Shown piece after piece: positions 1-6,638 of a stretch of 20,656 nt of DNA. Numbering within the stretch: the first letter of the stretch is position 1; every line of letters begins with the position of its first letter. The notes under the pieces were generated by a model. The model searched no databases, had not been told where the DNA came from, and saw only the letters and a program-made list of their open reading frames with translations. Source of the DNA: Candidatus Thorarchaeota archaeon (GTDB lineage Archaea; Asgardarchaeota; Thorarchaeia; Thorarchaeales; Thorarchaeaceae); contig JAEORN010000173.1 in the NCBI GenBank assembly GCA_016840825.1, positions 1 to 20,656 of the forward strand, in the 5' to 3' direction. The position numbers were made by a program, and so were the translations under genes.

Positions 1-243
1 ATCCGTGAAAACCAAGTCTTCTGTAGTGGTAAGTGTGGTGTCTTTCAGGGGAATTTCTCATACAACCTCAATGATTACCTTCGCTGGGATGGAGCTAAAT
101 CTCTAACTCTACGGAAAGAAATCGCGAAAGAAGAAGGGCTCACTCTTGAAGAACGAGACCTCGAGTCAATTCATTATGCACCTCAGTGGTCCAAACTCTA
201 TGAATATGAAGAATTTGATGAAGATGAAATAGAAATGGAGTAA
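1..243 (+). CDS. Unknown protein, 3' end only
   Basis: An open frame enters from the left edge and stops with TAA at 241-243, giving the last 80 residues of a protein whose start lies outside the window. The fragment has a Cys pair in the form FCSGKCG (about residues 7-13 of the fragment), a middle part rich in Lys/Glu and aromatic residues, and a strongly acidic tail ending EDEIEME. I do not recognise the family. The Cys pair could be half of a zinc site, but no partner pair is visible. It is convergent with the small membrane-protein gene to its right, and its stop codon lies inside a hairpin shared with that gene's stop. Confidence 0.6.
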   Translation: MRENQVFCSGKCGVFQGNFSYNLNDYLRWDGAKSLTLRKEIAKEEGLTLEERDLESIHYAPQWSKLYEYEEFDEDEIEME

Positions 244-262
244 GCACTCCTAGAAGTGCTTA
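241..262. terminator. Perfect hairpin holding both stop codons of a convergent pair
   Basis: TAAGCACT (241-248) and AGTGCTTA (255-262) form a perfect 8-bp inverted repeat around a 6-nt loop. The left arm starts with the TAA of the gene ending at 243, and the right arm ends with the complement of the TAA of the leftward gene ending at 260. No U-run follows on either strand, so an intrinsic terminator is only one possible role. Confidence 0.4.
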
Positions 263-592
263 CTGGCCAAAGTGAGATTTTACGTTTGGTTGGTAGAGAT
301 AGAACACCGTAATTATGCATAAGAGGGCTCCAGGAATTCCAATGGTAATGTCACCCAATAGATATAGAGCGATGCCAACGAGATTCAAGATAATTCCAAG
401 CGTCCAAGCTTGAGGATTCAATTTCTTTATCTCTAGGAAGACCCAGATGCCTACCACTGCAACGATAAGTCCTACTCCAGCGGTCCAATCACCATTTATC
501 TGAAACATTACTATGCTTACAATAATCCCTGTGATAATATCAGCAAGGATTATGTAACTCGCAATTGTTACTTCTCTCGGTATTTCACCCAT
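260..592 (-). CDS. Small four-helix membrane protein of unknown function
   Basis: This 110-residue protein has four hydrophobic segments, approximately residues 8-30, 36-53, 62-79 and 82-100, with short loops containing charged residues (GDW, EIKKLNP). It ends in a hydrophilic tail (YQPNVKSHFGQ). I chose ATG at 592. The frame stays open back to a GTG at 643, but the extra residues look unrelated to the membrane core and that start would leave only 11 bp after the upstream acetyltransferase. No clear Shine-Dalgarno precedes the ATG. A weak TATA-like GAGTAATATGG lies at 626-636, about 39 nt upstream. It may be co-transcribed with the acetyltransferase gene. It resembles generic archaeal small membrane proteins, and no catalytic motif is visible. 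Confidence 0.65.
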   Translation of the reverse strand: MGEIPREVTIASYIILADIITGIIVSIVMFQINGDWTAGVGLIVAVVGIWVFLEIKKLNPQAWTLGIILNLVGIALYLLGDITIGIPGALLCIITVFYLYQPNVKSHFGQ

Positions 593-654
593 GATAATCA
601 CTAAAACGACACAGTATCTGTTGGACCATATTACTCTTTGCACTTGTCCTGTTT

Positions 655-1527
655 CTAAAGATCCTTCGAGAAAAGAATGAATCTCCGATCGGAATATTCC
701 TCAGGTATGAGCATGAGAGTTGTGGACCATTCTTTCGCGGTCGGACCAAGAAAGAAGACAAGACGGCCTATTGCATCTCTTTCTAATTCCTCAAGAATCC
801 TAGACATCGTATCTACGAATGTACTTCTTTCCCGAGTGAATACTGAATATGTTGCCATTAACTCTCCATCTCTCTCGAAAATGCGTTTGTAGTACAGAGA
901 GAGTGCTTCACCACTTTCATCGATAATTAGGTAGAAGTCACCTTTCCTTTGCATTCGTTCAAGTCCTTGCAGATCCTTATCTTCAAATTCCCATGATATA
1001 GGGATTGTTGATGTTTCCACCATGTCGGGATATCTTTCTAGCATATCTGCCACTCTTCTTGCATCTACTCTCAAAGGAATGAATGCAGGACTTGCTTTTG
1101 GCCTTGGAGGGTAAGGAGCCTCAAGCCTGAAGTATCCAACTTCATCTTTCAATTCAAATCCCAGTTTTTTGGCTAATCCCATTGATGCAATGTTTCTTGA
1201 ACTGGTAGCATACCTCAATTCTCTGAGCTTTTTCTCTTTAGCAAGTTCGATGGTTTTCTGAACAACGTCTGTACCATAACCATGATGTTGGAATTTGGTA
1301 TGTGTTCTTAGTGCTTTTACCCAGCCATAGTTTCCTTCAGGCTCAATATGAAGAGCAGCAAAAGCCGCTAACTCTCCATTGACAAACACTCCAACTGGAG
1401 TCCAATTTGGATTCTCAAGCCAACTTAGGAAATCGTTAGGTGCATAATCATCCTCCCACACGCTATGAGAAACCTTGGTTACTTCATCAAGATCCTCTGA
1501 AGTTAGATGTCTAACTGTGAGTGACAT
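655..1527 (-). CDS. GNAT-family N-acetyltransferase with extra C-terminal domain
   Basis: Residues 3-140 form a GNAT acetyltransferase domain. The N-terminal strand and helix (VRHLTSEDLDEV) are followed by the acetyl-CoA pyrophosphate loop QHHGYG (80-85, the Q/RxxGxG/A pattern), the helix after it, and the late motif NIASMGLAKKLGFEL. Residues 140-290 are a second domain I cannot name, of a size like the C-terminal extensions of two-domain GNAT proteins. The family transfers an acetyl group from acetyl-CoA to an amine. The substrate cannot be read from the sequence. The ATG at 1527 is supported by a TATA-like box centred 25 nt upstream, which implies a leaderless message. The small membrane protein follows in the same direction. 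Confidence 0.85.
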   Translation of the reverse strand: MSLTVRHLTSEDLDEVTKVSHSVWEDDYAPNDFLSWLENPNWTPVGVFVNGELAAFAALHIEPEGNYGWVKALRTHTKFQHHGYGTDVVQKTIELAKEKKLRELRYATSSRNIASMGLAKKLGFELKDEVGYFRLEAPYPPRPKASPAFIPLRVDARRVADMLERYPDMVETSTIPISWEFEDKDLQGLERMQRKGDFYLIIDESGEALSLYYKRIFERDGELMATYSVFTRERSTFVDTMSRILEELERDAIGRLVFFLGPTAKEWSTTLMLIPEEYSDRRFILFSKDL

Positions 1528-1548
1528 AGGTCTGGAGAGAATACCAAG

Positions 1549-1556
1549 TATTTATG
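1549..1556 (-). promoter_or_regulatory. TATA-like box for the acetyltransferase gene
   Basis: On the minus strand this reads CATAAATA, centred 25 nt before the ATG at 1527. That is the archaeal TATA-to-start-site distance, so transcription would begin at or next to the start codon. The gap 1528-1625 holds nothing else I can identify. Confidence 0.45.
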
Positions 1557-1625
1557 AAGAGTTTGAATGGACGATACTCCTATCTCACCATTTGCTAATG
1601 GCTTAAGGGGAATGCAGAATGAGCA

Positions 1626-2468
1626 CTAATTCTTTTGTAGGACGATGCAATAATGATGGTGAACATTCGAAACATAGGTAGTTGGATATCCCCAGCAACC
1701 AAGTTTCTTATTATCTTGACACCAAATCATTTCCTGTTTTAATGAATAGGTCTGTGACATTCTTTTCGCGAGGTCCCAAGCAATAGGTTTCAATTCTCCA
1801 TCAATATCTCTCATATTTTGAACAACTACCACAAGATAGGCTCCAGAAGTAAGAAACGAGTCCAATTTGTCGAATATTGCACCAAGTGAATCGATATATT
1901 CCTCATACTCAGATATATTCCCGAGATCACGTTCAAAATCGCTATAGTAGAGATTCAAACCAGCTTCTTCTCGCGCCTTGTGAACAGAATCATTCCCCCC
2001 TCTAGATTTTCGAAGCATATTCCAATATGGTGGAGATGTCATAAGGAAATCAAATGAAGGAGGTTCTTCACCTAACTTCTCAATCAGGTGTTCAGAGGCT
2101 TTGAACGCATCTCCTACTATGAGATGAGTGATTCCTCTACCTTTCGTCTTCATCAGATGTTGATTTCCTATCTCTACGAATTCAGGATTCAGTTCAATTC
2201 CTACACAATTTCGTCCTAGTTCCTTGCACGCGATGAGAGTACTTCCTACTCCTGCGAAAGGGTCTATTACCCATGAATCCTCTTTTGTGAAGAATCTAAG
2301 TAGATGAGCAACTAGTTCCTCAGGGTATTTTGCAGGATGGTTGATTTGCCCTTTTGTTCGGGGTTTGGGATTGATCACAAACCACGACTTAGTCGCTTTT
2401 ACCCACTCTTTACCACTAAGATCATTTAGAGGGGGTTTTGAAGTCTTTTTGGACACATTTACCAACAC
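1626..2468 (-). CDS. Solitary amino-DNA methyltransferase (N6-adenine or N4-cytosine)
   Basis: This 280-residue protein has both signature motifs of the N6_N4 methyltransferase family. The SAM-binding motif I is DPFAGVGST at 69-77, followed by an acidic motif II (GIELNPE, 90-96). The catalytic motif IV is TSPPYW at 144-149. Motif X-like HPAKYP (44-49) precedes motif I, so the order is X-I-IV with a C-terminal region that could recognise the target. No restriction endonuclease gene is adjacent, so it is probably an orphan methylase. The start codon is GTG at 2468; TTG at codon 2 and GTG at codon 5 are alternatives, and no ATG lies in the N-terminal part. A TATA-like box 26 nt upstream suggests leaderless translation from the GTG. 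An RNA substrate cannot be excluded. Confidence 0.85.
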   Translation of the reverse strand: MLVNVSKKTSKPPLNDLSGKEWVKATKSWFVINPKPRTKGQINHPAKYPEELVAHLLRFFTKEDSWVIDPFAGVGSTLIACKELGRNCVGIELNPEFVEIGNQHLMKTKGRGITHLIVGDAFKASEHLIEKLGEEPPSFDFLMTSPPYWNMLRKSRGGNDSVHKAREEAGLNLYYSDFERDLGNISEYEEYIDSLGAIFDKLDSFLTSGAYLVVVVQNMRDIDGELKPIAWDLAKRMSQTYSLKQEMIWCQDNKKLGCWGYPTTYVSNVHHHYCIVLQKN

Positions 2469-2489
2469 AAGCTGAAAGCGATAATTCTT

Positions 2490-2497
2490 TCATAAAT
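2490..2497 (-). promoter_or_regulatory. TATA-like box for the methyltransferase gene
   Basis: The minus strand reads ATTTATGA, centred about 26 nt before the GTG start at 2468. It lies in the 45-bp gap after the cotransporter gene, so the methylase probably has its own promoter and a leaderless transcript. Confidence 0.4.
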
Positions 2498-2513
2498 CTA
2501 ACGAGGTCCAGTA

Positions 2514-4130
2514 CTAGCGGTCCATTAAGATATCAAGAGCGATGTTATCAGCATGGTCGCTAATGCGTTCAAGACTCCTCAGGGTTTCGACGAAAACAGT
2601 ATCTGCTTCAGGCTGACAGACTCCCTGTGCCATTCTTCTTTGATGTGCTGTTCTCAGCTCTCTTTCAACAGCATCAACTTCATCTTCCATTTCTTCGGCA
2701 TCCTTAGCTATTGTCTTATTCTTTGTCTTGAATGCCTGAATAGAACGTTCGTAGGTATCCGCAACAAGCTGAAACATTGCACGTATATCATGTATACCAT
2801 GTTCAGAGAACGTGACTCCATTTTGCATTCTTTCCAAAGAGAATTCGCCGATATTCTCACATAGGTCTCCAACCCGCTCTATATCTGTGAGCATTGCCAG
2901 CATTTTCATTCGCCATATCTTGTCCTTCTCGCTTAGCTCTTCTTCATGGATTTTATCTATGAATTCTTCAGTGGACCGGCATCGTTCATCAACATCATCT
3001 TCCAAGAGCATAATTCGTCTTGCGTTCTCAAGATTCTTATCAAGCAAAGCACTCTCACTCAGATTGATCATCTCGATTGTTGTTTCAGCGATTCTATGCA
3101 TCTCTTTCTCAGCTTCACGAAGAGCGACTTGTGGATAGTTCAACATTTGATCATCGAAGAAATGTCGTCCAATAATCTCTCCTTCCTTGTCAGGGATTAA
3201 CCACTCGCAGAAACGAACAAGTAAACCAACTAGAGGGATAAACATCAGGCTAACAAGCACATTGAAGATAGTATGAGCGTTCGCAATCTGACGAGGAATA
3301 TCAGTAGCAGTGAGTGCTATAAAATCAGAGAATGGACCAATGAATGGAAAGAATACAGCCACTCCAACAATATTGATCATAGTCTGAGCAACAGCTGTCC
3401 TTTTTGCAGGAGTAGTAGCACCGATTCCTGCGACAAGTTCTAGGAAGCAAGTACCAATGTTTGCACCCATTGCTAATGCAATTCCCATGGGAAGTCCAAT
3501 CAACCCTGCCCCGCCAAGAGCGATAACCAGACTAGTAGTCGCAGAGCTACTTTGAGTGGTTCCAGCAATTGCTGTTCCAATCAGGATGCCCACAATCGGA
3601 GAAGCACTATATTCGTTAATCGCATCAACAAAGAAAGTGTTCTCTGGATCATTGAGTATGGCTTTTGCACCATCCTTCATGAATTCCATAGCGAGAAATA
3701 TAACGCCGAGACTGAAAATTATCCTGAATATATTCTTCCAACTATCCCTAGGCGAAAACATCATTCCAAAGAATCCAATTGCAATCAAGGGCCAATAGAG
3801 GAAACCAATATCGAATGAAACTATCTGAGCGGTAATGGTGGTACCTATTTCAGAGCCTAGCATTATATTCACTGATTGTCTGAAGGTCATCATCCCTGCA
3901 TTAACGAATCCAATGAGTGTTAGGACAGTGATACTCGAACTTTGGGTCATGAACGTCGCTGCAGTACCAGCCCCCATTCCTCGGATTGGATCATTGCTTA
4001 CTTTCTCTAGTATCTTGGCTACCCTTGCACCAGATAACTTCCCAAGGGTTTCTCTCAAAAGAGTGATTGAGTACATAAAAAGACCGAGTCCACCAATAAC
4101 GACCAACAGATTCTCAATGATACTTGCCAT
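2514..4130 (-). CDS. Na+/phosphate cotransporter with C-terminal PhoU domain (NptA/YjbB type)
   Basis: This 538-residue protein has two Na_Pi_cotrans repeats in its membrane half. Each carries the family's QSSS motif, at 63-66 (TQSSSITV) and 193-196 (TQSSSATT), with the companion GSEIGTT and GANIGT segments near 92-98 and 222-227. About eight or nine hydrophobic segments reach to residue 310. Residues 335-538 are helical and charged and match a PhoU-like domain, with the acidic clusters and RxxDHADNIA ending typical of that fold. Relatives move phosphate with sodium across the cytoplasmic membrane; the attached PhoU part probably controls transport. The ATG at 4130 is the natural start. The gene follows the AbrB-PhoU gene after 93 bp, and that gap contains its own operator-like repeats. 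Confidence 0.92.
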   Translation of the reverse strand: MASIIENLLVVIGGLGLFMYSITLLRETLGKLSGARVAKILEKVSNDPIRGMGAGTAATFMTQSSSITVLTLIGFVNAGMMTFRQSVNIMLGSEIGTTITAQIVSFDIGFLYWPLIAIGFFGMMFSPRDSWKNIFRIIFSLGVIFLAMEFMKDGAKAILNDPENTFFVDAINEYSASPIVGILIGTAIAGTTQSSSATTSLVIALGGAGLIGLPMGIALAMGANIGTCFLELVAGIGATTPAKRTAVAQTMINIVGVAVFFPFIGPFSDFIALTATDIPRQIANAHTIFNVLVSLMFIPLVGLLVRFCEWLIPDKEGEIIGRHFFDDQMLNYPQVALREAEKEMHRIAETTIEMINLSESALLDKNLENARRIMLLEDDVDERCRSTEEFIDKIHEEELSEKDKIWRMKMLAMLTDIERVGDLCENIGEFSLERMQNGVTFSEHGIHDIRAMFQLVADTYERSIQAFKTKNKTIAKDAEEMEDEVDAVERELRTAHQRRMAQGVCQPEADTVFVETLRSLERISDHADNIALDILMDR

Positions 4131-4174
4131 CGTGTAACGGGAGCTAACCCGAAATTCCTTCCTTTTGAAGCTGA

Positions 4175-4200
4175 AGCATATGTATCATATGCTGCATATG
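4175..4200 (-). promoter_or_regulatory. Candidate Pho operator at the cotransporter promoter
   Basis: Three CATATG half-sites lie at 4177-4182, 4186-4191 and 4195-4200, each exactly 9 bp from the next. In the gene's direction, 4200-4186 reads CATATGCAGCATATG. The outer part also forms a perfect inverted repeat, AGCATATG-TAT-CATATGCT (4175-4193). The site is 45-70 bp before the start codon, just downstream of an AT-rich CAATAATTG (4204-4212) that could be the TATA region, a position suited to repression. Closely related pairs occur at the other two phosphate promoters. Confidence 0.55.
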
Positions 4201-4223
4201 TTTCAATTATTGCCAGCTGAAAA

Positions 4224-5249
4224 CTATGCATTACTGAATCCAAATTCGATTATTCTATTCATGGCAACTTCAGCGATATCTTCACAATACGATGCTATAC
4301 GACTCATGTGTAGAATGAGGAGTGTCTCGCTAGCTGATAGAGTTTCAGAAGATCCACCAATCTTATCAAGTTGAGCTGAAACCATTCTTGTTTTAGAGTG
4401 GCAAGAAAATGCTTTCTTGGCATTCTCATCTGTTGAAGATACAGATGTAGTACTTCTGTCTATCTTGAAGAAGATACTTGTCGTTTCATTATAAGCATCC
4501 AAGAGCCTCTCGCAAATTCGTATTAGCTTTGGACTTATCTTCTCAATCTTCAATAATTGTTCGATGGCTGAGCAAATATGATCTGCGATTCTTTCAATAT
4601 ATTTTGCAGCTAGACTGAAGTGAAGTGCATCTGGTGGTGTAATCTCAATCCTTCTTGCATAAGCGGGATTTTGGAGTGCAAGATGGCATAATCGTTCAAC
4701 AAAATATCGGTGTCTATCTACATCTTCATCTCGGTCTATGATTCTTTCAGCTTCATTATGCTTACCAGATTTCATTATTCCAATTAGACTGGATAGCATA
4801 TACTTCACCGTTGAGAACTGTCTGCGCAAAATGGGAAATATGACCTGCTTTTCGCTAGTATCGCTTATGATGATGCTGTTACCAAGCTCCTCAAGAATCT
4901 CAAAACCTGGTAATCGTCTAACCCATCGACTGATTTCCTCTCGCGTCTTAATGTCCAATTCTTCACCGAATAGGAGTTCAAGCTCACCTGCGCCTACGAT
5001 ATATGAACCGATCAACATCATTACAATGCTTTCGAAGCTTGATTCGTCAACAACATACCTCACTCTTTGAGATGATTGAAACTCAAAATCTGGAGGGAAG
5101 ATTCTGAGAGTGCCATCAAGTGTCTGCTCGATTCGAACCTCAGAATCTTTTGAAAGCTTGAATGTATCACACCAAGTCCTAGGAAGATAGACATAGAATG
5201 AACTTCTAACTTGGTTGAGTTTTCTAGTTGTAATTGTCATCGATTCCAT
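4224..5249 (-). CDS. PhoU phosphate-uptake regulator with N-terminal AbrB-like DNA-binding domain
   Basis: Residues 5-53 form a swapped-hairpin AbrB/SpoVT-like domain, recognisable from TTRKLNQVRSSFYVYLP (7-23), where the lysine/serine segment and YLPRTW are typical of the archaeal version, and from the closing strand GTLRIFP. The remainder, roughly 75-341, is a PhoU domain with two three-helix bundles; AAKYIERIADH (about 214-224) is the conserved metal-site type motif. AbrB-PhoU fusions are known in archaea as likely phosphate-responsive regulators. The ATG at 5249 is used; an ATG at 5240 is possible. The gene diverges from the pst operon and precedes the cotransporter in the same direction. 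Its promoter contains a candidate operator, suggesting autoregulation. DNA binding is inferred from the domain. Confidence 0.9.
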   Translation of the reverse strand: MESMTITTRKLNQVRSSFYVYLPRTWCDTFKLSKDSEVRIEQTLDGTLRIFPPDFEFQSSQRVRYVVDESSFESIVMMLIGSYIVGAGELELLFGEELDIKTREEISRWVRRLPGFEILEELGNSIIISDTSEKQVIFPILRRQFSTVKYMLSSLIGIMKSGKHNEAERIIDRDEDVDRHRYFVERLCHLALQNPAYARRIEITPPDALHFSLAAKYIERIADHICSAIEQLLKIEKISPKLIRICERLLDAYNETTSIFFKIDRSTTSVSSTDENAKKAFSCHSKTRMVSAQLDKIGGSSETLSASETLLILHMSRIASYCEDIAEVAMNRIIEFGFSNA

Positions 5250-5263
5250 TGCCAGCCCTGTGT

Positions 5264-5281
5264 TGTAAATGCTGTAAATGC
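5264..5281 (-). promoter_or_regulatory. Candidate Pho operator at the AbrB-PhoU promoter (tandem 9-bp repeat)
   Basis: Two perfect, directly adjacent copies of TGTAAATGC fill 5264-5281. In the gene's direction, 5280-5266 reads CATTTACAGCATTTA, the same 9-bp-spaced arrangement as at the other two phosphate promoters. It abuts a TATA-like CTTTATTG (minus strand, 5288-5281) and lies 15-32 bp before the start codon, so a bound protein would cover the start of transcription. Confidence 0.55.
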
Positions 5282-5320
5282 AATAAAGACTTTATCTTTG
5301 AAATTCAGTACCTCATAATG

Positions 5321-5333
5321 TCGTATGATAAGA
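5321..5333 (-). promoter_or_regulatory. TCTTATCATACGA element, inverted mate of a pst-side element
   Basis: The minus strand reads TCTTATCATACGA. The plus strand at 5381-5393 reads GCTTATCATATGA. Over CTTATCATAYGA, 11 of 12 bases agree, and the two face opposite genes about 60 bp apart. Its role is unknown; it could be a second regulator site or an upstream promoter element in the divergent region. Confidence 0.3.
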
Positions 5334-5378
5334 ACACTGAATGTTTCCTGAAATTAGCCTCTAAAAACCTGTATTTTG

Positions 5379-5429
5379 ATGCTTATCATATGAAGCATTT
5401 GCGACAATCTTGAACATATGATTCATCTG
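5379..5429 (+). promoter_or_regulatory. Candidate Pho operators upstream of pstS (two copies)
   Basis: CATATGAAGCATTTG at 5387-5401 matches the 15-bp sites of the other two phosphate promoters, and a weaker copy, CATATGATTCATCTG, lies at 5415-5429. Both keep the 9-bp spacing between half-sites and the gene's orientation. The first copy sits in a perfect inverted repeat, ATGCTT (5379-5384) and AAGCAT (5393-5398). A possible TATA box, CATTTAAG, follows at 5435-5442, which would put these sites just upstream of the promoter. The transcription start is not determined, so activation or repression cannot be told. Confidence 0.5.
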
Positions 5430-5470
5430 GTCGTCATTTAAGAAAGTCATACATGCAACACGAAATGATG

Positions 5471-5518
5471 GCTAGATGTAATCGGGAAGCGATGCTCTTT
5501 AATCTGAAATCATCTAGC
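5471..5518 (+). repeat. 8-bp inverted repeat in the pstS leader region
   Basis: GCTAGATG (5471-5478) and CATCTAGC (5511-5518) are perfect reverse complements 32 nt apart, 30 bp before the pstS start. The intervening stretch contains another TATA-like CTTTAAT (5497-5503). It is either a stem in a long leader or a DNA operator, and nothing in it matches a riboswitch I know. Confidence 0.4.
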
Positions 5519-5547
5519 TACAATTAGCCTGAAAATGAGGAATACCC

Positions 5548-6609
5548 ATGCGTCTGATATGGAAACAAAAGAAAGGACTGCTTGTAGGTCTGGTACTTGG
5601 AATCATTCTTGGAGCAGGTGGTTTGATATTCATTAGTCCCCCACCAAATAGTAGTACAGGAGGAACAATCTCTACAGCGGGATCAAGTACTGTCTATCCT
5701 TTATCTCAGATATGGTCGGTGTATTTCTCTATAGAACATCCAGGTCTCTCAGTTAGTCCTAATGCAGGGGGTTCAGGTTTTGGTCAATCTCTTATCGCAC
5801 AAGGTCTACTCGATATAGGAGCATCTAGCTCTTATCCTAAGAATGATTACCTTGAAGAGAATCCTCAGGTTAGAATTCTACCAGTTTCTGCTGATGCACT
5901 GGGAGTTATTGCCAATCCTGCAATCAATGGCAGCGAACTAAAGATGGATTGCGACATGATTGTAGCCATCTTTCAGAGAAATGTAACAACTTGGGAGGAG
6001 TTTGAAACAACGTTTGATGTAGAAATCCAGCAAACTGGCTCTATTAGTGTCTATGTTCGTTCTGACGCAAGTGGAACAACAGCAACCTTCGCCAAATGGT
6101 TAGAAACATCTGGTGAGAACATCAATCCAAATGGCGCTGAGTATGAATGGCTGCTTGGTCACGAAGAAGCTATCTCCTTTCCTTCAGGAATCCAAGCAGT
6201 TGATGGAAATCCAGGTGTAGCATCAGGCGTTGAAGGTGATGATCATTCAATTGGCTATGTGGGTCTCGCCTTTATAGGTGACCTAGTTGCTGTTCAATTG
6301 TATAATCCAGGAATCAACGAATGGGTATCACCTTCTGTCGAGAATGCAGTAAAGGCAATTCCAAGTAATCTTACAGATCCTGGACAAAATCTAATGAACT
6401 CAGAATTAGAAGGAGCCTATCCAATCGCCAGATTACTATTCTATCTCATTAATACAGATTTCCTGAAATGGTATACGATTACATATGTAACATGGTGCTT
6501 GGTTCAAGGGCAGAAATACATCTCTGAAGTGGGATATGTTCCCATCGCGGATACTGCAGCTCAATACTATTCACTTTCAATCCTAGGGTTATTGGAAGCA
6601 TCTCCATAG
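5548..6609 (+). CDS. pstS: Phosphate ABC transporter substrate-binding protein PstS
   Basis: This 353-residue protein has an N-terminal membrane anchor (about 9-30) after a basic MRLIWKQKKG start, then a Pro/Ser/Gly linker and the periplasmic-binding-protein fold. Two phosphate-contacting motifs are present: AGSSTVYPL at 44-52 (family T/AGSST) and RSDASGTTATF at 171-181 (family RSDGSGTT). There is no lipobox cysteine, so it is probably held at the outer face of the membrane by the uncleaved helix. The start ATG has a GAGG Shine-Dalgarno at 5537-5540. It is the first gene of the pst operon, 29 bp before pstC, and captures extracellular phosphate for the PstCAB importer. Confidence 0.95.
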   Translation: MRLIWKQKKGLLVGLVLGIILGAGGLIFISPPPNSSTGGTISTAGSSTVYPLSQIWSVYFSIEHPGLSVSPNAGGSGFGQSLIAQGLLDIGASSSYPKNDYLEENPQVRILPVSADALGVIANPAINGSELKMDCDMIVAIFQRNVTTWEEFETTFDVEIQQTGSISVYVRSDASGTTATFAKWLETSGENINPNGAEYEWLLGHEEAISFPSGIQAVDGNPGVASGVEGDDHSIGYVGLAFIGDLVAVQLYNPGINEWVSPSVENAVKAIPSNLTDPGQNLMNSELEGAYPIARLLFYLINTDFLKWYTITYVTWCLVQGQKYISEVGYVPIADTAAQYYSLSILGLLEASP

Positions 6610-6626
6610 AAATAGAGGACTATCAT

Positions 6627-6632
6627 GGAGGA
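6627..6632 (+). promoter_or_regulatory. Strong Shine-Dalgarno deciding the GTG start of pstC
   Basis: GGAGGA lies 6 nt before the GTG at 6639. This settles the unusual start codon, which directly overlaps a TAG (TAGTG). Confidence 0.75.
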
Positions 6633-6638
6633 AGATTA

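Noticed and set aside
677..892. Rightward 71-residue frame opposite the acetyltransferase gene
   Set aside because: Antisense to a clear GNAT-family coding sequence with no independent support.
2553..3200. Rightward open frames opposite the cotransporter gene (ending 2864, 3138 and 3200)
   Set aside because: They are antisense shadows of a clear cotransporter/PhoU coding sequence, with no ribosome site and low-complexity Ser-rich translations.
4177..4200. Three CATATG units as a short CRISPR-like or microsatellite array
   Set aside because: Units are 9 bp with 3-bp variable gaps and recur at two other promoters, which fits an operator rather than a repeat array.
4055..4243. Leftward 62-residue frame across the cotransporter promoter
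   Set aside because: It crosses the operator repeats and overlaps two solid genes; no ribosome site and no recognisable motif.
5352..5530. AATTAGCCT repeated at 5352-5360 and 5522-5530
   Set aside because: Nine matching bases 170 bp apart without symmetry or a third copy; chance is a fair explanation.
5250..5547. A tRNA, riboswitch or small RNA gene in the largest intergenic gap
   Set aside because: No cloverleaf, box C/D or known riboswitch core seen; the gap is explained by divergent promoters, operators and an inverted repeat.
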